Origin: Carposina sasakii
Taxonomy: Eukaryota; Arthropoda; Insecta; Lepidoptera; Carposinidae
Reading direction: 5' to 3'
NCBI GenBank assembly: GCA_014607495.2
Contig: CP053167.1
Coordinates: 11,408,001 to 11,472,000 of the forward strand
Length of the DNA: 64,000 bases
Shown here: positions 36,006-45,659 of the stretch, in pieces
Layout of the letters: every line of letters starts with the position of its first letter
How positions within the stretch are numbered: the first letter of the stretch is position 1
Notes under the pieces: model-generated
The model's input: the letters and a program-made list of their open reading frames with translations, nothing else
What the model was told of the DNA's origin: nothing
Databases searched by the model: none
Program-made: the position numbers and the translations under genes

Positions 36006-36045
36006 TACTTTAAGCTTCATCCTCGAGATTAGAGAACAATTGTAG
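36006..36045 (+). repeat. DIRS left terminus
   Basis: These 40 bp are perfectly complementary to 40802-40841 in the internal complementary region. The part from 36025 also begins the 170-bp direct repeat. Confidence 0.9.
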
Positions 36046-36194
36046 TTTCACGTAGCGACTCGCTAATCTGACACTATAGTTTAAAAAATAAAATAAAAAT
36101 AAAATAACATGTATTTTTAACGCAGGTAGTTTTATTTTTCAACTACCGTCAACACCTAGTCCACGACTTAACGGTAAGCCGTTCCGACCTCATT
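36025..36194 (+). repeat. DIRS 170-bp direct repeat, left copy
   Basis: From GAGATTAGAGAAC to GACCTCATT. I find no difference from 40910-41079. It includes the inverted pair AGGTAGTTTTATTTTTCAAC / CAACTACC. Confidence 0.9.
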
Positions 36195-36266
36195 CACGTT
36201 TTAGTGCTCCGCTAGTCTACACGTATAGGATTACCTTTTGAATTTTTTCGTTAACTAGTAGTTCAA

Positions 36267-37834
36267 ATGCCGAAAAGAAGTAATGTTGATGAAGATAGTG
36301 ACGCATACATCAGGCGCAAGATGAGAAAACTTGAGAAGAAATTACGAAAACGCAAGAGACGGTCACGTCGTGTGATTTCAAGTAGCAGCGATTCCAGAAG
36401 TGATGTTCCGTTATCACCTGTGCTGTCAATATACGAAGGTACCTACTTGCGCATGATTTTAAGTATCTTTCTTAAAATAGACTACCTATATTCAATCCAC
36501 TTTTGAGGCAATTACTTATCAGCCAGATTGTTATTTTCATTTTTTTTTTCTGTGCGGTTTTTTATTACCATTTCAATAACAAAATACCAAATTTTAAACT
36601 TAACTTTATAATGGCAAATATATTTTGGAAGATTATCACTAAGTGATAAGTATATAAGTAATTCGTACAATGATTGAAATATAACATATTAATTACAAAG
36701 ACAGGTACTTCGATTAACAGTAATGTTACGAGATAAACAAATACTTAGCAATTTATTGCTTTGTAAATAATTTTGTTTTCGTAACTGCCACTTTTAAATT
36801 TTGCTTTTATAAAAAAGTGAAGGTGCAAAGTAATAAAATATCAATTATATTTTATGCACTTCCCAGATGGCCATGAACCCCAAACAAATGAAGCGAGTGA
36901 ACCGCTCGGCCTACCCACACAAGACGTGGATCTGGAACCTATCCCAGGGCCATCTACGCCGGTACCGGTGGATTCTGAAGAATGTACACTAGACGACAAC
37001 ATTCTTGAGTTGTTGGGTACATCTCCCACAAAAACTCGAAAAATGGGAGGAAAAATTCAGAAAGACATTGCGCTGCGATGGGAGCATATAGCTACTACAG
37101 GTCTTAATAAAGAACAGCGTAAAGACCTTTTAGATAAGCACTTAGTACCAGAGAACTGTCCAAAATTGTCTGCTCCCCTTCTCAATCCCGAGATAAAAGC
37201 CGCCTTATCCGACACCATGGTAGGCAAGGACAAGGGCACTGAGAATAGACAAAACCAAATAACAGCTGTTATCTCGTGTTTTGGAGAAGCCCTGTCAAAA
37301 TTGTTCAACTCAGAACAAAAAGATACATCGGTTATAAAACCGTTACTTGATGGCGCACAGTTACTCTGTGATTTTCAATTTAACGAATCTATGAAACGAA
37401 GAAGTCTCATTTGTGCAACAATTAAGAAGGATATAAAAAGCCAACTATACGAGACCGAAATAGATAGCCACCTTTTTGGCGAGAAACTAGCCGATACTCT
37501 TAAAGCTGCCAAAGCTATCAGTAAATCGGGATCAGAGATAAAAGCAACTAAACCGAAAGCAGTGGCGTCACGAGTAAACTCTCGGTATTTAAACCCAAAA
37601 CCTCAGCTGACAGGCAGCAGGCCAGTGAGGAGGAGACAAGATCCTGCTGCATATTACACTGCAACTCAAGCACATGCTGCTCCACATCTGGGGCGATACT
37701 ATCCGATGTCACAAATGCCACCACCTCCACCTCCACCACGGATGGCCCCACCGCCTCCACCGCCACCGCCGCCGCCACCACCGCCGCCGCTACCTCAGCA
37801 GAAATCCAGGCAGCGCCCGTACCAGCGCCGTTAG
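36267..37834 (+). CDS. DIRS gag-like protein, two exons
   Basis: Exon 1 (36267-36438) starts MPKRSNVDEDSD and carries a basic, probably coiled stretch (KMRKLEKKLRKRKRRSRR) and a serine cluster, as in other DIRS first ORFs. Exon 2 (36867-37834) holds the rest, including a PIPGPSTPVPVD segment and an acidic LDDNILELLGTSP. A helical region resembles the DIRS Gag core (ALRWEHIATTGL, about residues 130-290). A proline-rich tail with about 14 consecutive Pro precedes a basic end. Splicing 36439-36866 (GT...AG, phase 1) gives 379 residues; without it exon 1 stops at 36504-36506. The end overlaps the open RT frame. No zinc knuckle. It should coat the element RNA; function is inferred from position and family. 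Confidence 0.8.
36439..36866 (+). other. probable spliceosomal intron in DIRS gag
   Basis: It opens with GAAG|GTACCT and closes with GCACTTCCCAG|ATGGCC; 428 bp, A+T-rich. It joins the two gag exons in phase 1 with the frame kept. Stops in all frames inside explain why the two gag pieces look separate. The donor is not a strong consensus. Confidence 0.65.
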
Positions 37835-39732
37835 ACCCGGTACGTTGTTCCGGCAGACTTTCCTTGTTTTATTATCAATGGTCTCTTCTTACAAGCGACC
37901 AAACTATATTATCATGGGTTCAGGGTTATTGTATACCTTTTTGCAAGCCAGTCATACAAACATATATTCCAAGACCATCCAAGCAAACTTTAACTGAAAT
38001 TGCTAACTATAAAGAGGCTATAGAGTCATTGTTAAAAACTGGAGCTATTTCTGAATGTAAGCCGTGTGAGAACCAGTTCTTATCTAGCTATTTTCTTATA
38101 AAAAAGAAAAATGGTCAGTCGCGGTTCATATTAAATTTAAAAGCTTTAAATAAATTTATTAAAACTGAACATTTTAAACTAGAAGATCTTCGAACGACAT
38201 TAAAACTAGTATCTAAAAATTACTTTATGGCCTCTTTGGATTTACATAATGCCTATTTTTTAATACCTGTTAATGAAACCTACAGAAAGTACCTACGATT
38301 TCATTGGTTAGATTCTTTTTACGAATTTAATGTTTTACCATTTGGGTTAAGTACAGCGCCGTATGTGTTTACCAAATTACTCAAACCAGTAATGTCGTTA
38401 CTAAGATCATTAGGTTTTTTATCAACCATTTACTTGGATGATGTATGTTGTATAGCACCAACTTATGAAGAATGTGTACATAATATAACACAAACAAGAA
38501 CTTTATTTGAATCTCTTGGATTTGTCATTAACGAGGAAAAAAGTTGCTTGGTTCCATCAAGTAGATGCACTTATCTTGGTTTCATAATAGATACAATTTC
38601 TTTTCATATTTCTTTACCTGTTGAAAAACGTAGGAACATTTTAAAGGAACTCATTAGACTGCGTAGTCTTCAGCATTGTTCGATACGTTACTTTGCCAAA
38701 GTAGTCGGGCTCCTTACCTCAGCATGCCCCGGTGTACAATACGGTTGGTTATATACAAAAAATCTAGAAAGACATAAATATCTTGCCCTTTTAAAATCAA
38801 AAGATGATTACGATTCTCATATGAATATACCAATTTGCTTACAAGAAGATATTCAATGGTGGATAAAATCAATTGAGATTACCAACAATCCTATAAGAGA
38901 AGATAATTATGTCCTTGAGATTTTTTCGGATGCTAGCAAAACTGGGTGGGGGGTAGTATGTAACGGAAATACCGCAAACGGCAAATGGAGCACAGAGGAG
39001 AGTACTCAGCATATAAATTATTTAGAGTTACTAGCTGCGTATTTTGGATTAAAAATATTTGCATCTGATTTTAAAGATTGCCAAATACTATTGAGAGTTG
39101 ATAATACGACTGCATTATCGTATATCAATCGTATGGGAGGAGTGAAATTTCCACACCTTAATAAATTAACAAGAGATATCTGGAATTTTTGCGAAAGTAG
39201 AAACATATTCTTATTTGCTTCGTACATAAGGTCTAAGGACAACAATATCGCTGATGCGGAGTCTAGGCGCTTACATGCGGATACAGAATGGGAGCTTAGT
39301 GACCAAGCATTCCTAAGAGTAGTTGAAACATTTGGTAGACCAGACATAGATCTGTTCGCATCAAGGCTAAATGCAAAGTGTCCCACTTATGTATCTTGGC
39401 AAAGAGATCCAGGTTCTTTTGTTGTCAACGCGTTCACAATTAACTGGAGTAACTTGAAATTTTATGCCTTTCCTCCGATTTCAATTGTAGCTAAGGTTCT
39501 GCAAAAAATTATTTCCGATAAGGCAGAAGGAATAGTTATTGTGCCTTTTTGGGCCTCTCAAGCTTGGTTTCCTCTATATAACAGGTTACTTGTATCTAAT
39601 CCCATAATTTTTACACCTACTGATAGAGCTTTAATTTCCAATTCCAACAGTGTGACGAAGACAACCAAACTTATGGCCGGAAAGTTATCAGGGAGGCGTT
39701 TTATAGAAGAAGCGTTCCAGCGAATGCCTTAA
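37831..39732 (+). CDS. DIRS reverse transcriptase / RNase H
   Basis: The frame is open to TAA at 39730-39732. The RT section starts around ILSWVQGYCIPF (37910). It has FILNLKALN, MASLDLHNAYF, NVLPFGLSTAPYVF and the catalytic YLDD at 38431-38442. RNase H follows with FSDASKTGWG (Asp at about 38929), then INYLELLA and VDNTTALSYINR. After it come ADAESR and DLFASRLNAKCPTYVSW, a C-terminal segment typical of DIRS/Ngaro pol. No LTR-type integrase or protease is present, as expected. No ATG starts the frame near its 5' end; it stays open upstream through the gag proline-rich region to at least 37561. Translation may therefore begin inside gag or use a frameshift. The 3' end overlaps the recombinase frame. 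Confidence 0.93.
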   Translation, partial: LDPVRCSGRLSLFYYQWSLLTSDQTILSWVQGYCIPFCKPVIQTYIPRPSKQTLTEIANYKEAIESLLKTGAISECKPCENQFLSSYFLIKKKNGQSRFILNLKALNKFIKTEHFKLEDLRTTLKLVSKNYFMASLDLHNAYFLIPVNETYRKYLRFHWLDSFYEFNVLPFGLSTAPYVFTKLLKPVMSLLRSLGFLSTIYLDDVCCIAPTYEECVHNITQTRTLFESLGFVINEEKSCLVPSSRCTYLGFIIDTISFHISLPVEKRRNILKELIRLRSLQHCSIRYFAKVVGLLTSACPGVQYGWLYTKNLERHKYLALLKSKDDYDSHMNIPICLQEDIQWWIKSIEITNNPIREDNYVLEIFSDASKTGWGVVCNGNTANGKWSTEESTQHINYLELLAAYFGLKIFASDFKDCQILLRVDNTTALSYINRMGGVKFPHLNKLTRDIWNFCESRNIFLFASYIRSKDNNIADAESRRLHADTEWELSDQAFLRVVETFGRPDIDLFASRLNAKCPTYVSWQRDPGSFVVNAFTINWSNLKFYAFPPISIVAKVLQKIISDKAEGIVIVPFWASQAWFPLYNRLLVSNPIIFTPTDRALISNSNSVTKTTKLMAGKLSGRRFIEEAFQRMP

Positions 39733-40641
39733 ATATTATTTGTTCATCATTATCTGATAATTCGTTAAAGCAGTATACTGTAGCTTTTAAACGATGGTTT
39801 AATTTTTGTAATTTAAACAAAATAGATTGTTATGAGGCGTCAATTCCAAATATTATTAATTTTTTAACAGATGTATTTAATACAGGAGCGCAATACGGGA
39901 CATTAAACAGTTACCGTTCTGCGCTATCTCTTATCATAGGTGCTAGAGTAACGTCCGATGATCGAATTAGTAGGATATTTAAAGGATTCTATAGGCTGCG
40001 GCCCCCTTTACCCAAGTATAAAGTTACATGGGATACCTCCATTGTACTCGATTATTTATCAAATCTATACCCTAATTGCGAGCTACCCCTAGACCAATTA
40101 GCAAAGAAAACTGTTGTCCTCTTAGCACTCATAACGGCTCACAGAGTTCATAAAGAAAAATAATATTGAACGTTGTGAATCTATGATTCGTATTCAGATC
40201 CCGGACATGATAAAAACCTCACGCTTAGGAGCTAATCAACCATGCCTAAATATTCCTTTTTACGATATTAAGCCGGAAATATGCCCAGCAAATACATTGT
40301 TAGACTATTTAGAGATGACTAAACCTCTTAGAGGCGGTAATCAAAGTTTATTTATCAGAACTAGAAAACCCCATAATTCTGTTAACAGCCAAACTTTAAG
40401 CAAATGGATAAAGGGTACATTATATGAAAGTGGAATTGACACCTCAATTTTTTCTGCACACTCCACTCGGCATGCAAGCACATCCGCGGCTAGCAGGCTC
40501 GGTGTTAACATTGACCTTATAAGGAATACTGCCGGGTGGAGCGGAAATTCACATGTGTTTGGTAAATTTTATAATAGGCATATTGAAAGTTCTAATACAG
40601 ATAATTTTGCCTTATCTATTCTAAGCAATATTCATCAATGA
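39627..40641 (+). pseudogene. DIRS tyrosine recombinase, broken by a small deletion
   Basis: The first frame (39627-40163) overlaps the RT/RNase H end by about 100 bp. It has the N-terminal DNA-binding part (SLSDNSLKQYTVAFKRWFNF) and reaches the box I arginine in TAHRV, then stops at 40161-40163. The second frame continues as NNIERCESM and has an ATG at 40183. It carries box II (HSTRH; His about 40459, Arg about 40468), a further His, and the nucleophile Tyr at 40570-40572 (FGKFYNRHI), ending at 40641. Compared with the family, a few codons just after the box I arginine are missing and the frame shifts: a deletion of roughly 13 nt. All visible catalytic residues survive, but in two frames, so the protein should be inactive. 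Confidence 0.85.
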
Positions 40642-40801
40642 TCCAACTTTTTATTTATTTTTCTTACGATACATAATGATTGTTAATAATGAACACTGTA
40701 TGTACCTACCAGGTTTAATTTGTTATTTTTTGCTTATAAAATAAAAATGATTGCTAAATACTATTATTTCATTAAAATAATATTTCGACGTCTTCCAAGA
40801 T

Positions 40802-40918
40802 CTACAATTGTTCTCTAATCTCGAGGATGAAGCTTAAAGTATAATTAGTGATTAAACGAACTTACCTTAAGTGAAGTTCTATCATAATTATACGAAGGCT
40901 TCATCCGAAGAGATTAGA
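40802..40918. repeat. DIRS internal complementary region
   Basis: 40802-40841 is the inverse of the left terminus 36006-36045 (40/40). 40842-40918 is the inverse of the right terminus 41209-41285 (77/77 by eye). They meet on TAAT at 40842-40845, the inverse of the ATTA at the insertion junctions. In the DIRS model this region templates joining of the ends into a circle. Confidence 0.92.
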
Positions 40919-41079
40919 GAACAATTGTAGTTTCACGTAGCGACTCGCTAATCTGACACTATAGTTTAAAAAATAAAATAAAAATAAAATAACATGTATT
41001 TTTAACGCAGGTAGTTTTATTTTTCAACTACCGTCAACACCTAGTCCACGACTTAACGGTAAGCCGTTCCGACCTCATT
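40910..41079 (+). repeat. DIRS 170-bp direct repeat, right copy
   Basis: Identical to 36025-36194 as far as I can see, and overlapping the right end of the internal complementary region. The 129 bp after it (41080-41208) are A+T-rich and unique. Confidence 0.9.
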
Positions 41080-41208
41080 TAGTTGAAAGTATTAAATACC
41101 TTACCATTATGACAAAATAATATAAAAAACAACATAATAAATTAATGCGATTATAAAGTTAAATTAAAAAATATTTCGACTAATGGGGACTCCATAGGGA
41201 GGGCGGGT

Positions 41209-41285
41209 TCTAATCTCTTCGGATGAAGCCTTCGTATAATTATGATAGAACTTCACTTAAGGTAAGTTCGTTTAATCACTAATTA
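41209..41285 (+). repeat. DIRS right terminus
   Basis: Inverse of 40842-40918. It shares only GGCTTCATCC..GAGATTAGA-like similarity with the left terminus, so the inverted terminal repeats are short and imperfect. Confidence 0.85.
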
Positions 41286-41906
41286 AATTCGGTTGCCACA
41301 CCTCGCGCCAACGGGCAGGTAGAGAGGTACAACCGTACGATACTAGCAGCTCTAGGTGCCATGACACATAACGACGGCGATGAAGCATGGGATACACATT
41401 TGCCTGAGGTACAGTTGGGTATAAACACCTCTGAGCACAGCGTGACAAAAAAAACCCCAACAGAAATGTTGTTTGGAAGGAAGGTTGCTCACCCTTCTCA
41501 AGGCATTTTAAATGAGGTTGTCGAAGACGTAGGTAGTGGTGTGGTAGATAAAAATATTGAGGAAATTAGGTCTGAGGCTAGTGTTCTTATTGAAAAGAAT
41601 CAATTAGTTAATAAAAGCAAGTTTGATCAGCATAGAAAGCGGGCAACTAATTACAAGGAAGGTGATCTTGTTAAAATTATTAGGTCGATTGCAACTGGAT
41701 CAGGAAAGTCAAAAAAATTAGAATCTAAATGTCAGGGCCCATATAGGATTAAGAAAATTTTACCTAATGACCGATTTGTTGTAGAAGATACAGTCCTCAC
41801 AAGAAAAGGTAAGCGATATGAAAATGTTGTTGCTATCGACAAAATATTTCCTTGGTTGAGTTTCAATGCCCCTGCTTGTTCTTCGAGTGATGAAAGTGAA
41901 AGTTAA
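41286..41906 (+). CDS. gypsy gag-pol, 3' part (integrase C-terminal end)
   Basis: It continues the integrase in the frame of 31875 after the DIRS insert. The third catalytic residue, Glu (in the NGQVERYN context), is at 41322-41324. A core end with GINTSEHSVTKKTP and LFGRK follows, then a C-terminal GPY/F-type module (GPYRIKKILPNDRFVVED) and a stop at 41904-41906. There are 206 codons and no chromodomain. Together with the 5' part the uninterrupted protein would have about 1,583 residues. This part lacks a start signal and is not expected to be expressed alone. Confidence 0.93.
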   Translation, partial: NSVATPRANGQVERYNRTILAALGAMTHNDGDEAWDTHLPEVQLGINTSEHSVTKKTPTEMLFGRKVAHPSQGILNEVVEDVGSGVVDKNIEEIRSEASVLIEKNQLVNKSKFDQHRKRATNYKEGDLVKIIRSIATGSGKSKKLESKCQGPYRIKKILPNDRFVVEDTVLTRKGKRYENVVAIDKIFPWLSFNAPACSSSDESES

Positions 41907-42672
41907 TTTTTGATAATGTATTTAGATATTTGATAATTAGGAAAATAAAAACGATGGAAAATATGAATAATTCTACTTAGTTATAATTAAATTTTAATTC
42001 TTATTACTTAATATCATGGCCTAAGTTTATATATAAATAGTAAACAAAAGGAATGATTATATCTAAATAACTTAAGATTATAGGAATGACCTTAAATAAT
42101 GTATACGTAGACACGTAGATAAGTGATGGTGTTCACATATCATAGGGCAGGAACTGGCGTAGGAACTCGCCGCCCAAGGAGTGTTATGTGACAGACACCA
42201 CAGCCAAAGACTGTCAGGCTGTATAAATATATATCAGTTCATTAAGGGGATACAAATATGTATCTAGATTGTAGATTAAGTGATGGTGTTCACATCACAC
42301 AGGGCAGGAATTGGCGTAGGAACTCGCCGCCCAAGGAGTGTTATGTGACACCACAGCCAATTATTTGTGATTTTCCTTGCAAGGCTGTATAAAATATTTA
42401 AATCTATCCAGAGATAATAAATAATCATTACATTCATTTAATAAACCTTAAAACTTTATGTATAGAGATGTGATTGTTAACTTAGCAACAATGTAGACAT
42501 TAATAACAAAATATGATGATTCTTAGATTCTTTCTTTGATTATATTATTTAATCGTTTTCGGGTCGCTTCTTGATAATGTAATTAAGGTTGGTTGTTCTT
42601 ATTTTATATTTTATTCTCGTGTATTGATATAATTTACTAAACGATGGGACTCGTTCTAAACGGATGGCCGAC
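41907..42672 (+). other. gypsy 3' non-coding region
   Basis: A+T-rich, no env-like frame. It contains two tandem hairpin-rich units (separate entry). A purine-rich primer tract is not obvious just before the right LTR; the adjoining bases are AAACGGATGGCCGAC. Confidence 0.7.
42120..42395. repeat. two tandem hairpin units in the gypsy 3' region
   Basis: Units 42120-42230 and 42277-42395 share TAAGTGATGGTGTTCACAT, GGCGTAGGAACTCGCCGCCC, GGAGTGTTATGTGACA and GGCTGTATAAA with few differences. Each can fold: GGTGTTCACAT with ATGTGACACC, and ACAGCC with GGCTGT. The period is 157 bp. Confidence 0.8.
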
Positions 42673-42913
42673 TGTAACAATTAGTTATCCAGAGACAATA
42701 TCCTATCTTTTTAAAAGTCACTCATGACTCCGGTTCGCGCGTCTTTATTTTATTTTTTTTGGCGGCCATTCGAGAAGCGACAGTTGCCGGTATTTTGTTA
42801 TAGTGTAAGTGTATGCTTCCATTGCTTTTTGTTAATTAGAATTTAGAGTTACTCAATATAATATTGTTAATGAAGTTAATGGATTTTATTGCTATTTCAT
42901 CTGAGCTTTTTCA
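42673..42913 (+). repeat. gypsy right LTR
   Basis: 241 bp, TGTAACAATTAG to GAGCTTTTTCA, one difference from the left LTR, followed by the CAAC duplication. Confidence 0.95.
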
Positions 42914-43144
42914 CAACCAACACCAAGTTTACTTACTTTATGTTAAGGGGAAGGCAGCACAAACAGCGTTTTTAATCCACAAATTCAATGATATTTAAAA
43001 TTTCGCCATTCCCTACGTCATTATTAACTTCAAACGTTGTTAGAACATCTCTTGCTCGTAGCTAAGTTGCGAGTACCAAGCTCAGCTTCGCTTCCTGCTT
43101 TAACCAATAGGTATAACCTACTGCCCGCAGAAGTACAATACATA

Positions 43145-43330
43145 TAGGTACACATACATATAAATCACGCCTCTTTCCCAAAGGGGTAGGCACACACCTC
43201 TTTCACTTCATCTACTTTTATGATATTCTTCATGCACGTACGTCGGTTTAGGGTAGGTACTCTTGACCTGACCTTTCTCTAGAATTTCACCAATTTGATC
43301 GGTGAAAGTCCGGCGAGGTCTTCACCACAG
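43145..43330 (-). repeat. LINE 3'-end fragment
   Basis: ACATACATATAAATCACGCC, then CTCTTTCCCAAAGGGGTAGG and GACGTGCATGAAGAAT-like sequence. It matches the 3' UTR and last codons of the LINE at 4757-5640. Confidence 0.6.
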
Positions 43331-44436
43331 AAAGTACCACGCAACAATAAATCTTAAGGAGATCAAATTGACTACCTATAACACGATATTTACTCTGCAG
43401 TACGTGATCCGTTTTATCGACAAATGATCCTAGTTGAACAAGGAAGTGGAGTAGTTTTACTACATTTTTGCTCGGCGAATTTACGAGACCTGAATTTCCC
43501 GCGGGATGTTTCGTGTGGATTCAGAAAATCTGCTGAACGCGACTGTACTACGTAACTTGATATTATAGAATTAGATTGTATTCTTAGCTAGCTAGACCAA
43601 TATAATACGGTATTTTATCATGAAATCCCATCTCTATTAAAGCCTGTGGGATATCTTATTTTTTACTAAATGGCACGTGGTGTAAATAATACGGAGTGAT
43701 TAAACATTTATGCGAATTTGGTATAATAGAATAAAATTACGCCTAAAGACTAAAAACCTCAGCGTTCAAACTTTAGAGCAACTCCTGACACTGGTTTTTT
43801 AATCTGACTGTCTACAATACAGCATTTTCAAAGACTTTAAAACTTTTTAATTAGAATTATTAAAAAGTTTTAATTACCTACCTACTCGTACCTCCCAAAA
43901 CAAGAAGTGAATTGAATTTTTTGTGTATTTAGGAAACGAAAACAAATGCTAATAGCCATCTGCGTTATTCTTTCCTCCGTATATATTTAGCGATACGATT
44001 CCCGTATTTTGTTTCCACGTGATTAATCCCGCACATTTCGCGGAATAATGTTTTACCGGGATTTTAGCACTTCTGCGTACAGTTGTATGTATGTACATGT
44101 ACTATATAGGATGTAATATAATCTTTATTTATTATGAGATAGAACAATTCCTAAATGTACATTATATACAGGCGAAGTAGACTGGATTCTCTAATTATAT
44201 TACACTTTGCTATACTAAAACAAAATGACACAGAACGTAGCCTCACAGCAGTGGGAACTGCTTAACGATTGTATATCTATTTACAAGTATATGAGGATTG
44301 ATGAGATAGTCTCTAGTGAGTAGAAAGAAATAGATCTCTCCTTCTAGATTCTAGTCCATGTAGGTAAGTGAAGCAGAGATAAATCGTTTACAGTTGTTCC
44401 GAATGCATTATGGCAAGTTCACAAATGTGTCTGCAA
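43331..44436. other. no recognisable feature (1.1 kb)
   Basis: A+T-rich, no gene-like frame, no repeat match. Confidence 0.4.
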
Positions 44437-44650
44437 TGAAATTTTTTTTTTTTTTTTTACAATTAGCTAGGCAAACATTTGACCGCCATCGTGCCTGATG
44501 TTAAGCAAGATGCGGCCTAAGGTGGTACATGTTTGCCTAGAAAGTACCTATTCACTCTAGCTTTGAAGAGACCAATGTTGTAGTGCTCGGGAAATACATC
44601 GGCAGTAAGTGCATTCCACTCCTTAGACTTATCATTATGCGAATGCGTCT
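44437..44650 (-). repeat. LINE 3'-end fragment with poly(A)
   Basis: A T-run at about 44440-44459 (poly(A) on the minus strand) is followed by GCTAGGCAAACATTTGACCG and GGCCTAAGGTGGTACATGTT, then TATTCACTCTAGCTTTGAAG. I recall similar ends in jockey/CR1-type lepidopteran LINEs; clade uncertain. Confidence 0.5.
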
Positions 44651-45657
44651 CTAAGGTTTTAAACAATCTGTATTTGGATTACGTTTAGGATTTTAAAAAT
44701 CTTAAGATGCGGCACTAGTAATGTCCAATTTATAGGTATAAATTTCGGCAAGGATACGTTACGGTATTAAACTAAATCTTGTATAAGTAGTACCAAGTAT
44801 AAATAACGTAGTAACATAAAACGGCATTAACGCCTCGGTATCAAATTTCAAGATAATTATATTGCTACAGAGTATTATCAGCCGTTTTAAAACAGTTATA
44901 TTTAAAAAATCATCGCTAGTTTCCGCATAGATATCCCAGACGGGACACACTGTATTTCTGATCAATTGTGAGCTCTTTCTTTTCACGTCGATCCATAATG
45001 CGGCTAACAATGAGAACTAGGATTGTCTCAGATTAAACGTAGTCCTTTCAATGGCTTTACACGGATTGCTGCTTCTTAGAGGATTATAAATCAGCTGTAT
45101 AGTTGTAGTTGAGGGAATAAAAGATCAAGTATATATATAGTTGTACCTATATAGTAGCCTACTACAGTTAACTTGAGGGTTAAGGTTACTATTATGGAAC
45201 AGAGATACTACTAAAAGCAGCTTAGAACTACATCTCGCTTCCATCACTGAAATGCTAATAATCCTGCTTTAATAATTCTCGGCAAAATTGCTTAGGACTG
45301 TTGAAACGTTACTCAGATGTAATAAAAAATAATATGTAGTCTTAATAAGTAGGTATAAGCATCTAAAATACAACTATTAACATAAAAGTATGCGCAACAC
45401 AAAACATAAACCTGGAAAATGTATTTTTGAAACTTTTAAAACCTATGCGAGTGCAAACCTACATACATTTTTAAAAGCTAATGTACGTGGGATTGTGGCA
45501 TCATACATAATACATCAAGTCATGGACCTGTATCACTGTACCTCGTCGGGGTCAAACGTACAAAAATAGAGGTAAATTAAGTACCGACGCGTAACCTTTC
45601 CCGAGGGAAGTGTCCATTTATTTTACATTTGCTGCTAATTTAGTACCTACCTACCTC
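44651..45657. other. no recognisable feature (1 kb)
   Basis: A+T-rich sequence. The 83-codon minus-strand frame at 44759-45010 has no family signature. Confidence 0.4.
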
Positions 45658-45659
45658 TA

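Larger units (their letters stand above)
36006..41285 (+). mobile_element. DIRS-like tyrosine-recombinase retrotransposon, 5,280 bp
   Basis: Inserted in the gypsy integrase without target duplication. ATTA is present at both junctions (36002-36005 and 41282-41285), and removing 5,280 bp restores the host frame. It carries gag (36267-37834, probably spliced), RT/RNase H (to 39732) and a broken tyrosine recombinase (39627-40641). An internal complementary region (40802-40918) is the inverse of both outer ends fused on TAAT, the hallmark of the DIRS group, whose circular DNA intermediate is integrated by a tyrosine recombinase. A perfect 170-bp direct repeat (36025-36194 and 40910-41079) is also present, which is more like the split direct repeats of PAT/Ngaro elements. 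Confidence 0.92.
31519..42913 (+). mobile_element. Ty3/gypsy LTR retrotransposon, complete but split by a DIRS element
   Basis: The element has 241-bp LTRs (31519-31759 and 42673-42913) with TG...CA ends and a single difference, a T/A in the T-run. The 4-bp target duplication is CAAC (31515-31518 and 42914-42917). Between them lie a single gag-pol frame and an A+T-rich 3' region with two hairpin-rich tandem units. Removing the 5,280-bp insert at 36006-41285 leaves about 6.1 kb, a normal size for the family. No clear env frame follows pol. The near-identical LTRs mark a recent insertion. The reading frame is uninterrupted apart from the insertion, so the element was probably intact when it was hit. 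I cannot name the lineage. Confidence 0.95.

Noticed and set aside
37548..37997. frames on both strands over the gag proline-rich region
   Set aside because: Shadows produced by the CCN repeats; neither resembles a DIRS protein.
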